Assembly (NCBI RefSeq): GCF_001704415.2
Contig: NC_030817.1
Span: 31,879,550-31,943,549 of the forward strand
Origin: Capra hircus
Lineage: Eukaryota > Chordata > Mammalia > Artiodactyla > Bovidae
DNA length: 64,000 nt
Direction: 5' to 3'
Positions 24,013 to 35,518 of this stretch are shown here, piece after piece. Position numbers and translations under genes: made by a program. How positions within the stretch are numbered: position 1 is the first letter of the stretch; each line of letters starts with the position of its first letter. Under the pieces are notes generated by a model. The model made no database searches and was not told where the DNA came from. It saw only the letters and a program-made list of their open reading frames with translations.

Positions 24013-25067
24013 GCTTCCCTGTTTTATTATCTCTGTCCATATGGCTGGGAACAGGAGAAGAGACATGGTGCCTACTGACATTTGCCAGTCCTATAATTAA
24101 TTCTGATTGAAAAATTTATTGACTTTCTTTTGAGATATTCATTAATTGTTACTATGTTAATACAACTAAAAACCTTTTTTTTTTCTTTCTAAAAAAAGCA
24201 TATCCTCATTATTGGGAGTATGAAATCATTGAGACACATTGAAGTTGGCTAAGGCCCTTTAGCTAAGTACAAGAACCCCACACTGGCCAAGATGCTCTGG
24301 ATAAAGTTCATTACTTAACTAACCAGCTTACAAAGGCAAAGCACCTCCTTCTACTTTATTAAATGTTATCTGCAATGATGCCTTTCGCTTTTGAGGTATT
24401 TTGACTTATCAGTGAAGGCCTTCCAATACCTTAGAGAAAGTACTTGACAAGAAGGCTGAGTTTAGAAGGGCATCCTTTAATAAAAATTTAGATCTTTCTT
24501 GGCTAAATGTTCCAGTACATTGTAAATTCAGCTATAGAGCTACGCATCTAGGGCATTTTTTAATGGGCTTTAGAGACATGGGCTCCTTCTATTTTTGGAG
24601 GCTCTTAATTTATTAAAGAAATTAAAAATGCCAAAACAGTTATAATACTTGAAGAATAATGTGTCTACAGTTAATAACTTAATACTTTTAATACAGAAAT
24701 ATAGTGCAACATAATTATGCTATTTAAAAGATAATTAAATTTCCCAAAGTTATATATTCATAATTCTTGATGGAGTCGGACTCTCATTTACGGGACACAG
24801 CATTAAAATGTAGGATGAAAGTCACTGTCTTTCTATGTGTTCAGTGTACCCCATTTGGACACCAATATTTGAGGCCTTTCACAAATGTGGATCTCAAATA
24901 AATGGTCCGAGATCCTCATTTGGACAGAGTTGGGCCAACTTACTTGACCCAAGAAAATGCTTCACAAATAGACCTCAGACTAAGTTGGCAAGTGATGATA
25001 CTATTTGTGAGACATTCCTGTCCCCTCTCATCAATTATCCTTCTGAGAAACATTTTTAGTAGCATAT
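24013..25067. other. Intergenic stretch, no gene recognised
   Basis: About 1 kb of AT-rich sequence before the nested BovB block. Open frames near 24835-25120 are short and overlapping and match no family I know. Confidence 0.45.
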
Positions 25068-25723
25068 TTTCAGTGTTTATCAAACCAGTTCAGTCAGTTC
25101 AGTCACTCAGTCATGTGTGACTCTTTGCGACCCCATGGACTGCAGCACGCCATCACCAACTCCTGGAACTTGCTCAGACTCACGCCCATTGAGTTGGTGA
25201 TGCCATCCAACCATCTCATCCTCTGTTGCCCCCTTCTCCTCCTGCCTTCAATCTTTTCCAGCATCAGGATCTTTTCCAATAAGTTAGTTCTATGCATCAG
25301 ATGGCCAAAGTATTGGAGTTTCAGCTTCAGCATCAGTCCTTCCAATGAATATTCAGAACTGATTTCCTAGTTGGATCTCTTTGCAGTCCAAGGGACTCTC
25401 AAGAGTCTTCTCCAACACCACAGTTCAAAAGCATCAGTTCTTTGGCACTAAGCTTTCTTTATATAGTCCAATTCTCACATCCATACATGACTACTGGAAA
25501 AACCATAACTTTGACTTAGATGGACATTTGTCAGCAAAGTAATGTCTCTGCTTTTGAATATGCTATCTGGGTTGGTCATAACTTTTCTTCCAAGGAGCAA
25601 GCGTCTTATAATTTCATGACTGTACTCACCATCTGCAGTGATTGTGGAGCCCCCCAAATAAAGTCTGTCACTGTTTCCATTGTTTCTCCATCTATTTGCC
25701 ATGAAGTAATGGGACCAGATGCC

Positions 25724-25880
25724 ATGATCTTAGCTTTCTTTTTTATTTTATTTTATTTTATTTTAAATCTTTAATTCTTACATGCGTTCCCAAACATGAA
25801 CCCCCCTCCCACCTCCCTCCCCACAACATCTCTCTGGGTCATCCCCATGCGCTGGTGCATGGGGATGATCTTAGCTTTCT
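25724..25880 (-). mobile_element. 5'-truncated L1 3' end with 16-bp TSD and inverted tip
   Basis: 25740-25850 is an antisense L1 3'UTR with its poly(A) (read as T-run) at 25740-25770. 25851-25864 is a short piece of the same L1 in sense orientation. The exact repeat ATGATCTTAGCTTTCT lies at 25724-25739 and 25865-25880. Confidence 0.88.
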
Positions 25881-27241
25881 GAATGTTGAGTTAAGCCAAC
25901 TTTTTCACTCTCCTCTTTCACTTTCATCAAGAGGCTTTTTAGTTCTTCATTTTCTGCCACAAGGGTGGTGTCATCTGCTTATCTGAGGTTACTGATATTT
26001 CCCCGGGCAATCTTGATTCCAGATTGTACTTCATCCAGCCCAGCGTTTCTCATGCCGTACTCTGCATATAAGTTAAATAAGCAGGGTGACAATATACAGC
26101 CTTGATGTATTCTTTTCCCAATTTGGAACCAGTCTGTTGTTCCATGTCCAGTTCTAACTGTTGCTTCTTGACTGCATACAAATCTCTCGGGAGGCAGGTC
26201 AGGTGGTCTGGTATTCCCATCTCTTTCAGAATTTTCCACAATTTGTTGTGATCCACACGGTCAAAGGCTTTGGCATAGTCAATAAAGCAGAAATAGATGT
26301 GCTTCTGGAACTCTCTTGTTTTTTCAGTGATTCAATGGCTGTTGGCAATTTGATCTCTGGTTCCTTTACCTTTTCTAAATCCAGCTTGAACATCTGGAAG
26401 TTTGCAGTTCGCATACTGTTGAAGCCTGGCCTGGAGAATTTTGAGCATTACTTTGCTAGTGTGTGAGATGAGTGTAATTGTAGAAAAAAACATTCTTTGG
26501 CATTGCCTTTCTTTGGAATTGGAATGAAAACTGACCTTTTCCAGTCCTTTGGCCACTGCTGAGTTTTCCAAATTTGTTGGCATATTGAGTGCAGCATTTC
26601 CACAGCATCATCTTTCAGGATTTGAAATAGCTCCACTGGAATTCCATCACCTCCTCTAGCTTTGTTTGTAGTAAGGCCCACTTGACTTCACATTCCAGGA
26701 TGTCTGGCTCTAGGTGAGTGATCACACGATCATGGTTATCCAGGTCATTGAGATCTTTTTTGTATAGGAAGTCAAGAGATACTTGCAGTAATCTTTTATA
26801 TATTCTTGCCACCTCTTCCTAACATCTTCTGCCTCTCTTAGGTCCATACCATTTCTGTCCTTTATTGTGCCCACCTTTGCATGAAATGTTCCCTTGTATC
26901 TCTAATTTTCTTAAAGAGATTGAAAAAACTAGAAGTCTTTTCCATTCTATTGCTTTCCTCTATTTCTTTGTATTGATCACTGAGGAAGTCTTTCTTATCC
27001 CTCCTTGCTGTTCTTTGGAACTCTGCATTCAAATGGGTATATCTTTCCTTTTCTCCTTTGCCTTTCACTTCTCTTCTTTTCTCAGCCATTTGTAACACCT
27101 CCTCCGACAACCATTTTGCCTTTTTCATTTCTTTTTCTTGGGGGTGGTCTTGATCATTGCCTCCTATACAACGTCTCGAGCCTCCATCCATAGTTTTTCA
27201 GGGACTCTGTCTATCAGATATAATCCCCTGAATCTATCTGT

Positions 27242-27480
27242 CACTTCTACTGTATTCCCTGGTGGCTCAGATGGTAAAGCATCTGCCTGCAGTGTGGGAG
27301 ACCCAGGTTTGATCCCTGGGTTGGGAAGATGCCCTAAAGAAGGAAATGGCAACCCAGTCTAGTACTCTTGCCTGGAAAATTCCATGGACTGAGAGGCTCC
27401 TGAGAGCCTGGTAGGCTACAGTCCATGGGGTTGCAAAGAGTCGGACACAACTGAGCAACTTCACTTTCACTTCCACTGTA
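27242..27480 (+). repeat. Bov-tA SINE inside BovB, 13-bp TSD
   Basis: The element (27255-27467) runs from TTCCCTGGTGGCTCAGATGG to GAGCAACTTCACTTT. The flanking repeats CACTTCTACTGTA and CACTTCCACTGTA differ at one base. The uninterrupted BovB sequence is seen at 56025-56040 of the other copy. Confidence 0.9.
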
Positions 27481-28227
27481 TAATCATAAGGAATTTGATT
27501 TAGGTCATACCTGAGTGGTCTAATGGTTTTCCCTACTTTCTTCAATTTAAGTCTGAATTTGGCAGTAAGGAGTTCATCATCTGAGCCACGGTCAGCTCCT
27601 GGTCTTGCTTTTGCTGACTGTATAGAGCGTCTCCGTCTTTGACTGCAAAGAATGTAGTCAATCTGATTTCGGTATTGACCATCTCGTGATGTCCATGTAT
27701 AGAGTCTTCTCTTGTGTTGTTGGAAGAGGGTGTTTTCTATGACCAGTGTGTTCTCTTGGCAAAACTCTGTTAACCTTTGACTTGCTTCATTTTGTACTCC
27801 AAGGCCAAATTTGCCTGTTACTCAAGGTAGCTCTTGACTTCCTATTTTTGCATTCCAGTCCCCTATCATGAAATGACATCTTTTTTGGGTGTAAGTTCTA
27901 GAAGGTCTTGTAGGTCTTCACAGAACAGTTCAACTTCAGCTTCTTCAGCTTTACTGTTTGGGGCATAGGCTTGGATTACTGTAATATTGAATGGCTTGCC
28001 TTGGAAACAAGAGAGATAATTCTGTAATTTTTGAGATTGCACCCAAGTACTGCATTTTGGACTCTTGTTGACTATGAGGGCTACTCCATTTCTTCTAAGG
28101 GATTCTTGCCCACAGGAGTAGATATAATGGTCATCAGAGTTAAATTTACCCATTCCAGTCCATTTTAGTTCACTGATTCCTAAAATATTCATTCTTGCTA
28201 TTTGACCACTTCCAATTTACCTTGATT

Positions 28228-28513
28228 CATGGACCTAACTGGAGAAGGCAGTGGCACCCCATTCCAGTACTCTTGCCTGGAAAATCCCATGGATGGAGGA
28301 GCCTGGAAGGCTGCAGTCCATGCTAAGGGTCGGACATGACTGAGCGACTTCCCTTTCACTTTTGACTTTCATGCATTGGAGAGGAAATGGCAACCCACTC
28401 CAGTGTTCTTGCCTGGAGAATCTCAGAGATGGGGGAGCCTGGTGGGCTGCTGTCTATGGGGTCATACAGAGTCAGACACGACTGAAGTGACTTAGCAGTA
28501 GCATGGACCTAAC
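28228..28513 (+). repeat. BOV-A2 SINE inside BovB, 12-bp TSD
   Basis: The dimeric BOV-A2 (28240-28501) lies between exact copies of CATGGACCTAAC at 28228-28239 and 28502-28513. The BovB sequence continues on both sides. Confidence 0.92.
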
Positions 28514-30194
28514 ATTCCAGGTTCCCATGCAATATTGCTTTTTACAGCATTGGACTTTACTTCTATCACCAGTCACATCCACAACTGGGCATTGTTTCTG
28601 CTTTGGCTCCATGTCTTCATTCTTTCTGGAGTTATTTCTCCACTCTTCTCCAGTAGTATATGGGCACCTACTAACCTGGGGAGTTCATCTTCCAGTTCAT
28701 ATCTTTTTGCCTTTTCATACTGGTCATGGTGTTCTCAAGGCAAGAATGCTGAAGTGGTTTGCCATTCCTTTCTCCAGTGGAACAGATTTTGTCAGAATTC
28801 TCCACCATGACCCATTCTTCTTGGGTGGCCCTACATGGCATGGCTCATAGTTTCATTGAGTTAGACAAGGCTGTGGTCCATGTGATCAGTTTGATTAGTT
28901 TTCTGTGACTGTGATTTTCATTCTTTCTGCCCTCTGAGGGATAAGGATAGAGGCTTATGAAAGCTTCCTGATGGGGAAGACTGACTTTGGGGATACTGGG
29001 TCTTTTTCTGATGGGTGGGCCCATGCTGGGTAAATCTTTAATCCAATTTTCTGTCGATGGGTGGGGCTGTGTTCTCTCCCTATTGTTTGACCTGAAACCA
29101 AACTATGGTGGAGGTAATGAAGAAAATGGCAACCTCCTTCAAAAGGTCCCATGCACACACTGCCATACTCAGCACCCCCGACCCTGCAGTAGGTCATCAC
29201 CGACCCATGCTTCCACCAGGGACTCCTGTACACTCACAGGGAAGTCTGAGTCAGTTTCTTGTGGGGTCACTGTTCCTTTCTCCTGTGTCCTGGTGTGCAC
29301 AAGGTTTTGTTTGTGTCCTCCAAGAGTCTGTTTCCCCAGGACGATTAAGTTCTGGAGACTCGATGGTGGGGTTAATGGCGACCTCTTCCAAGAGGGCTTA
29401 TGCAGCAACCAGGTCTGCTGCATCCAGAGCCCCTGCCCCTGCGCAGGCCACCGCTGACCCACACCTCTGCAGGAAACACTCAAACACTCAAGGGCAGGTC
29501 TGGCTCAGTCTCTGCGGGGTCTCCTGGTGCACACAAGGTTTTGTTTGAGCCCTTTGAGCATCTCTGGCAGGTATGGGGTTTGATTCTAAATGCAATTGTG
29601 CCCCTCCTACCATCTTGCTGGGGCTTCTCCTTTGCCCTTGGACATTGGGTATCTTTTTTTGATGGGATCCAACATTCTTTGATGGTTGTTCAGCAGCAAG
29701 TTGTAAATCTGGAGTTCTCACAGGAGATGAGCGCATGTCCTTCTACTCTGCCATCTTGTAGGTTTATCAAACCAGTCAATCCTAAAGGAAATCAGTCCTG
29801 AATATTCATTGGAAGGACTGATGATGAAGCTGAAACTCCAATACTTTGGCCACCTGATGCGAAGAACTGACTCATTGGAAAAGACCCTGACACTGGGAAA
29901 GATTGAAGGCAGGAGGAGAAAGGGGCAACAGAGGATGAAATGGTTGGATGGCATCACCAGCTCAATGGGCGTGAGTTTGAGCCAGCTCCGGGTGTTGGTG
30001 ATGGACAGGAAGCCTGGCGTGCTGTAGTACATGGAGTGGCAAAGAGTCGGACACAACTGAGCGACTGAACTGAACTTTCAGTGTTTGTAACTAAGGAAGT
30101 TGTATAATTCAGCTCTTTGTGGGAATGACCCAGAGAACTTTATTTTTCACAGGAATTTCTTTTAACTCATAACAGAATCCCAGCTGCAGAACCT

Positions 30195-30430
30195 CTGCAA
30201 CAGGGTCACCTGGGTTCTGGAGTCACACAGTTGTGGGGTCAAGTTCAGCTCTGCCACGACTCATTAAGTGACCTTGAGAAATTACCAACCTCCTTGAACC
30301 TGTATGTCAACTGTAAAATGGCGATAGTAATAGTCCTATTTCACAGTATGGTCTGAAGATGAAATAATGACTTGTTGCAAGTAAAGGACACTCCCTAACA
30401 TCTAACCAGTACTCAAGAAATGTTAGCCAC
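30195..30430 (+). repeat. MIR SINE
   Basis: Shows the MIR core pattern: TGGAGTCACACAG, GTTCAGCTCTGCCACGACTC, TGACCTTGAGAAATTACC, CTGTATGTCAACTGTAAAATGG. Old and diverged. Confidence 0.75.
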
Positions 30431-30643
30431 AGTTACTGTTATTCATTTTCCAAGCAACAGAGCTCCATATAGAATACACCAAAAAACATTCAAAACAAAC
30501 ATTTTTTATTACTTTTTGATATTTTGAATATTTCAGATGTTTTAGTTATTTAAAAAACTTTAATATTTGTATCCATTATAATTTTGTGTCTGTAAATTCA
30601 TCTCCAAATTATTTATTTATTTAAACTTGCTTTAAAGAGGACT

Positions 30644-30938
30644 AGAGATACTAAATTGGAGAAGGCAATGGCACCCCACTCCAGTACTCTTGCCTGGAAA
30701 ATCCCATGGATGGAAGAGCTTGGAAGGCTGCAGTCCATGGGGTTGCTGAGGGTCGGACACAACTGAGCAACTTCACTTTCACTTTTCACTTTCATTCACT
30801 GGAGAAGGAAATGGCAACCCACTCCAGTGTTCTTGCCTGGAGAATCCCAGGGATGAGGTAGCCTGGTGGGCTACCGTCTATGGGGTCGCACAGAGTCGCA
30901 CACGACTGAAGTGACTTAGCAGATAGCAGAGATACTAA
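30644..30938 (+). repeat. BOV-A2 SINE with 11-bp TSD
   Basis: The dimeric element 30655-30927 is flanked by exact copies of AGAGATACTAA at 30644-30654 and 30928-30938. Confidence 0.92.
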
Positions 30939-31228
30939 GTGCTCTGATGAAATCTGTAATTTTGGTACTACTCATGTAGTACCAAATTTGGTCTCCAGAT
31001 GTCAGTATGAACTCAACTGATTGAGGCAGTTACTCTCAAAGATGGTTACAGGCTCCTGTACTCTTAGGCATTAAATAGTATTGTAAATATACAATAACCA
31101 TTTTTCAATTTTAGAAGTAGAATGGACAGATCAGCTTCTTTGAATTCGGAATACACTGTATCATAAAACTAGTAATTAAAAATATGCATCAAGTACATGA
31201 ATCTGAAGTACTATTATAAGAAAGTTGT

Positions 31229-31415
31229 ACACGGCTCAGACAGTAAAGAATCCACCTGCAATGCAGAAGACCTGGGTTCGACCCCTGAGTTGGGAAGATT
31301 CCCTGGAGGAGGAATCCAGTATTCTTGCCTGGAGAATCCCATGGACAGAGGAGCCTGGCAGGCTATAGTCCCTGGGGTCGCAAAGAGTTGGACATGACTG
31401 AAGTGACTTGGCACA
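31229..31415 (+). repeat. Bov-tA SINE, degenerate
   Basis: GGCTCAGACAGTAAAGAATC head, box-B-like GGTTCGACCCC and a BovA body ending GACTGAAGTGACTTGGC. A short internal deletion lies near 31310. Confidence 0.85.
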
Positions 31416-32300
31416 GATGGATGTACTAAGGGATGGGCTCTTTGCCCATGGGAAGTGGCAGCTACTACAACCCTAAAGGAAGCTGAAAAATAAATGTTTG
31501 GCCAGCCAGTCACTAAATGGACTTCACACCAGGGTCAGGCTTTAGTAAGTTCTAAGGGAACAGAATGGCTATCTCCTCGAAGGTTGATTCAAGTTCAGGC
31601 TATGCTTTTAGAAAACCCAGTGGTTACTATAAAGCTAGTCGCACACTAAATCCTTCCACTCTGCTACTCACAGAAATGGAGCCCCTGGCACGTGACTGTA
31701 CAGAAATCATATATGCAATCTAGTCCAGTAGTCCTGATCTGAAAAGTGAGCTTCTCCCAAATGCCAGAGAGAAATGGTTCACAGACTGGAGCAGTTTTTA
31801 TCAGAGAAGGGGAGAGGCTGGCAGGATACACAGTAACCTCACAGACCCATGTCACAGAAAAGAAGTCTACCCCCAGAGACCTCTGCCCAAAGGGCAAAGC
31901 TGATGGCCTTCACCCGAGCCTTAAAAATCAGGACAGGGGATCTTAAATGTTTACATAAGACTTCCAGCAGGCGTATGCCATTCTACACACACATGGGGCT
32001 ATTTGAAAGAAAAGAGATAAGTGTACTATAGAGAATAAACAGATGACACATGGCTTAAGCATACTGATGCTCTTAGAAGCAGTACAGTTCCAAAAACCTG
32101 TTTTTGTAATGGCAGTGATTCATTACAGGGGTCACCAAAAGGGGGATGGGGAAGTAAGAAAGGGAAACAACAGGCTTCCCAGGTGGCGCTGGTGGTCAAG
32201 AACCCACTTGCAAATGCACAAAGGGAAACAGCAAGGTGTACAAAACTGCCAAAAAGTTGGCCCTAGAACTAGGAAATTGTCCACTACTACTCACCTTGAA
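31416..32300. other. Intergenic stretch ahead of the ERV remnant
   Basis: No intact gene. A Bov-tA head fragment lies at about 32173-32218 (GCTTCCCAGGTGGCGCTGG). Part of the rest may be earlier ERV internal sequence, but I cannot support that frame by frame. Confidence 0.4.
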
Positions 32301-33350
32301 AGCCAGAGCCATCCAATTATTCCCCAGTCCACACAAAGGAAGGATTAGACAAAGCCCAAAGAGGGGGCTTCTGCAGAGACCGAGGAGGCCAGATGTGGCT
32401 AGTTAATGAACATGGGGAATACTGATCTCCCCAAACTGCAGTTTGTCAAGCTATCAGGGAGGTTCATCAGGGAGCTCACCATGGGAGGGAAGCCCTGTGC
32501 AACTGGTTAGTTGAGGTCATGGTAACTCCTGGCATGAAAAGTACAGTCAGATATTTGAGACATGCCCATCTATACAATGAACAACCCCAACACCAGACCC
32601 CCCGTAGGCCCTCAGAGAATTCTCATTCAGACCAGAAGGACATATGCTGGGGAAGCCTGGGGGACTGATTTCACATGCCAAGGATACCAGGCAATTTCAG
32701 TTATCTCTTGGTACTAGCAGACACATTTGCATGGACAGAAGAATTCCCTGCTAGAACTGGAGTGGCAGCTGAAGTGGCTAAGGTTTTACTAAGACATATT
32801 TCTCAGTCTGGGGTTCCCAGGATCCCTACAAGCAGGAATGGTCCAGCATTGGTGTCTCAAGTGAAAAGGGGATAATGAGTGCACTGAGCATAAAATGGAC
32901 ATGGTGCTCAGCCTGGAGACCCCAGTCACTGGGGAAAGTAGAGATCTAGTCAGACCTTGAAATGGGCCACCACCAAGCAAAGTCAGGAAACTCTATAAAA
33001 TTGAATTCAGTTGCTTCCCATTGCCCTGTTCTGCATGCGGTTAGCCCCAAGGGATAAGTGAAGTGCACTTGAATTCCTTACAGTAGACCCATTCCCTAAG
33101 CCTGAGAAAAAGGACACTTTAATCCCCTTGAAACGGAACAACTCAAATATGCCCTTCAGTTAGGAGCACCACGAAAGCCCTCATGGAATATGGTAACCAG
33201 GTATGGCCCACACCCTTTGACCTGGCCACGCACCCATTCCAGCCTCGAGACTGGGTGAACCTGAAAACCTGGAAAACCAGCAGCCCACAAGATCAGCTCT
33301 CTCCTAAGAGGATGAACCCTACTTGGTGACCCCAACCACCCGTTCTACCC
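32300..33350 (+). pseudogene. Class I endogenous retrovirus pol remnant (integrase region)
   Basis: A decayed gammaretrovirus-like integrase. 32550-32660 resembles the zinc-binding N-terminus. 32675-32875 holds the catalytic core start (SYLLVLADTF and VSQV), where the residue before NGP, expected to be the second catalytic Asp, reads Arg. 32890-32950 continues the core in another frame, and 33225-33350 resembles the C-terminal domain (QPRDWVNLK). Frameshifts and stops separate these pieces, so no function is possible. Identification rests on motif order; flanking gag, RT and env were not identified. Confidence 0.75.
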
Positions 33351-33974
33351 TGGAATTGCAGGGGTCACTCTGTGGGTGCAACATGCTTGAGTGAAAAGAC
33401 CCTCGAGCCCCAGCCCCCAGAAAGACAACCAGGGGCAGCCCCTCCCACCCACCCCCACCGACTACTGGTGTGAACTCTCTGACCTGAAGCTTCTCTTCTG
33501 AAAACAACAAAAATGTGACCAGGGCCATTGAGGCCAGGGCAGCAATCCTCGACAGCAGGGCACACTGGTGCCTTCAGGCAAAAGATGCCTTCATTTTTAG
33601 GAGGAATTTCACAACATGACCATTATTTTCTTGCTAATACATGGGCCAAGCATCTAAACTTGTCTGGTGTCCCTCGTCTTCAAAAAGTTAACCAATGGTG
33701 GTCACTCAGGGATAAAACAGCTGGGGCTGAGGCCTGGTGACTGTCACACACATCTAAAGGCAGCTGGAAAGTAGCTCTGCTCCTCCACTCAGGGTTCTGA
33801 CGTCGCCCAAATACAGCAGGAAGTCAGACCTGCGCCCCACAGCTCCCTCAAGAATGAGGAGCAGGACAAGAGGCAGAGGAGGGACTTCTCACCGGCAAAG
33901 CCCATTGACAATTCTCAGAAAGTAAAGAGTCTGGAAAATAAAATGAAATCTAACCTTTTTTTCTCTTTTCCTTG
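33351..33974. other. Stretch between ERV pol remnant and LTR-like sequence
   Basis: Would correspond to env and the polypurine tract if the copy were complete. I see no recognisable env. A purine-rich segment (GAGGAGCAGGACAAGAGGCA) near 33855 might be a polypurine tract; this is inference. Confidence 0.35.
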
Positions 33975-34245
33975 GTGCTACCTCTAGTTTCACTTCCTCA
34001 TGGGGTCCTGTGTGTGCAGAGGCCTCGTACCCGTCCCTTCAGACCAGAGCTCTTGCTGTGAACTGGCTCTGCTCTCGGCCAGAGCTGAAGCTCTGTGCAC
34101 CACACTGCGAGCTGGAGTCTGGACAGCACCGCTGTGCTCACCTGTGGGAACTCCGCCCCCTTTCTCCTGCTGATGAGACCCCTATGAAGCCGCCCCTCCC
34201 ATCACCAGGGCAAGCACATGCTCTAGGGAAGAAAACCTTTTTTTG
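33975..34245 (+). repeat. LTR-like sequence, sense copy
   Basis: Homologous by eye, roughly 65-70%, to the reverse complement of 35835-36175. Shared blocks include GTGTGCAGAGGCCT, CTTCAGACCAGAG and AACTCCGCCCCCT. Because it follows an ERV pol remnant it could be a 3' LTR. Borders are approximate; the TG...CA ends were not located. Confidence 0.55.
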
Positions 34246-34756
34246 CTTCTGAACCCCAAGGAGAAATGCTAGGCTGGCTAGCATTACTTGTCAGTCATAG
34301 ATCAATGAATAGATAGGTCTGGGGACACCTACCACCCACCACTGCTCTCCATTCTGAGAAGCTAAATAAACAGACAGTGACCAAATCACTTAGGGCAATA
34401 GAACTCTGATCCACAACCTCTGCAGCAACCAGCCCAGAGTGGTCAGGCTTTGACCAATGACTGCTAACTACCCTAATGTTCCACCCTACTTTCAACTCAG
34501 GATCAATCAGAGTAAGCCAAACATGTTCTCCCCAGAGCAATCACAGGAGATGCCTTGCTTCTAATTAGGCTGCCTCCACCTCTCCTGCCTACAGTCTTCA
34601 ATCAGAACACACCTGAAGTCTTCACCTCTTTTTTTTCAGTCTAAAGCTTCTCCACTTCACTTGCCTGCCTTTGAGACTCTGCCAAACACAAGTAATGTTG
34701 GATGAGTCCCTCACTCTAGTAAACTCTAGATAAACCACTCTTGTTTGTTCTGTCGT
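34246..34756. other. Intergenic stretch
   Basis: Possibly the rest of the LTR-like unit and its flank. No gene or named repeat recognised. Confidence 0.35.
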
Positions 34757-34958
34757 TGTGTTGTGTTAGTCGCTCAGTCTTTGCGACCCCATGGACTGTA
34801 GCCCACAAGGCTCCTCTGTCCATGGAATTCTTCAGGCAAGAATACTGGAGTGGATTGCTGTTCCCTTCACCAGGGGATCTTCCCAATCCAGGGATCGAAC
34901 CTGGGTCTCCCACATTGCAGACAGATTCTTTACCAGCTGAGCCACTAGGGGAGCATCC
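34757..34958 (-). repeat. Bov-tA SINE, antisense
   Basis: Reverse complement of Bov-tA from GTGTTAGTCGCTCAGTC to TTTACCAGCTGAGCCACTAG. Approximate repeats (TGTTTGTTC and TGTTCGTTC) lie on each side. Confidence 0.88.
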
Positions 34959-34979
34959 CTGTTCGTTCCGAGTGGTCTT

Positions 34980-35518
34980 TATTTATTTCCACAATTCTTA
35001 TTGGCTAGGCAAGAGATTGATTTTTTGAGTAGAAACAAACAAGCGTGTTTAGGTGCCAGGCATTCTGGCAGCCATTTAAGGAGCTGTCTGGAAAACATAG
35101 CAGCCCAGCCCCTGGGGATGCTGTGGAAAGTTGCAGCTCCCTCCCGAAGATGCGGGGGAGGGACAGGAGAGGGAAGCTCTGGTGGAAGGGGAGATCCTTT
35201 ATTCCCTCTCATCTTAGTATCCGTGCTACCTGGGCATCCATTCCCTGGCTCACTCCCAGACAAATTTGCTTGTTGTATCATAATTGCATTCTTGTTATGA
35301 CCAAGTAGGCAGGAGAACAATAGGCCTTTATAAACGTTTCTGAAACCAGAAGACAGAAGTTTGTTGTCCTCTCTCCCTCTATATCTTATCTGTAAAAACC
35401 TTCCTAAACAAAAAGGAGAGGGCTGCAGGGCTCCTCTCCGTCCTTTCGGCCCCCGATCCTGGGAATCTGCTTGAACAATGAGGCCTTCCGTAGGCATTCT
35501 GGTCAGATCTGATGCGTG
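34980..35518. other. Intergenic stretch, moderately GC-rich
   Basis: Overlapping open frames on both strands (up to 172 codons on the minus strand, 34979-35497), but no recognisable domain, no splice context and no start context. Regarded as non-coding. Confidence 0.4.

Larger units (their letters stand above)
25075..29776 (-). mobile_element. Full-length BovB (RTE LINE), antisense, broken and nested
   Basis: The element (25090-29761) is bounded by the exact 15-bp repeat GTTTATCAAACCAGT at 25075-25089 and 29762-29776. On the minus strand it starts at 29761 with a CAAGATGGCAGAG-like 5' end, has an endonuclease region (27866-28192, ISELKW and SDDHYIYS) and reverse transcriptase pieces (26448-26681; C-terminus 25103-25345), and ends in CAGTTCAG repeats. 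Many stops and frameshifts are present. Three later insertions interrupt it. Confidence 0.9.
25068..30086 (+). mobile_element. BovB 3' fragment split by a younger BovB
   Basis: A plus-strand 5'-truncated BovB (ART2A-like). Its left stub is 25079-25089 and its main body 29777-30075, ending GCGACTGAACTGAACT. The 11-bp direct repeat TTTCAGTGTTT lies exactly at 25068-25078 and 30076-30086. The body translates to pieces of the BovB RT C-terminus. It is the oldest layer of a nested stack. Confidence 0.85.

Noticed and set aside
28503..29801. Several overlapping open frames on both strands of 80-156 codons
   Set aside because: They fall in the 5' part of the antisense BovB; no protein family, and frames conflict.
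34979..35497. 172-codon minus-strand open frame
   Set aside because: No domain, overlapping frames on both strands and no splice or start context; likely due to GC-richer composition.
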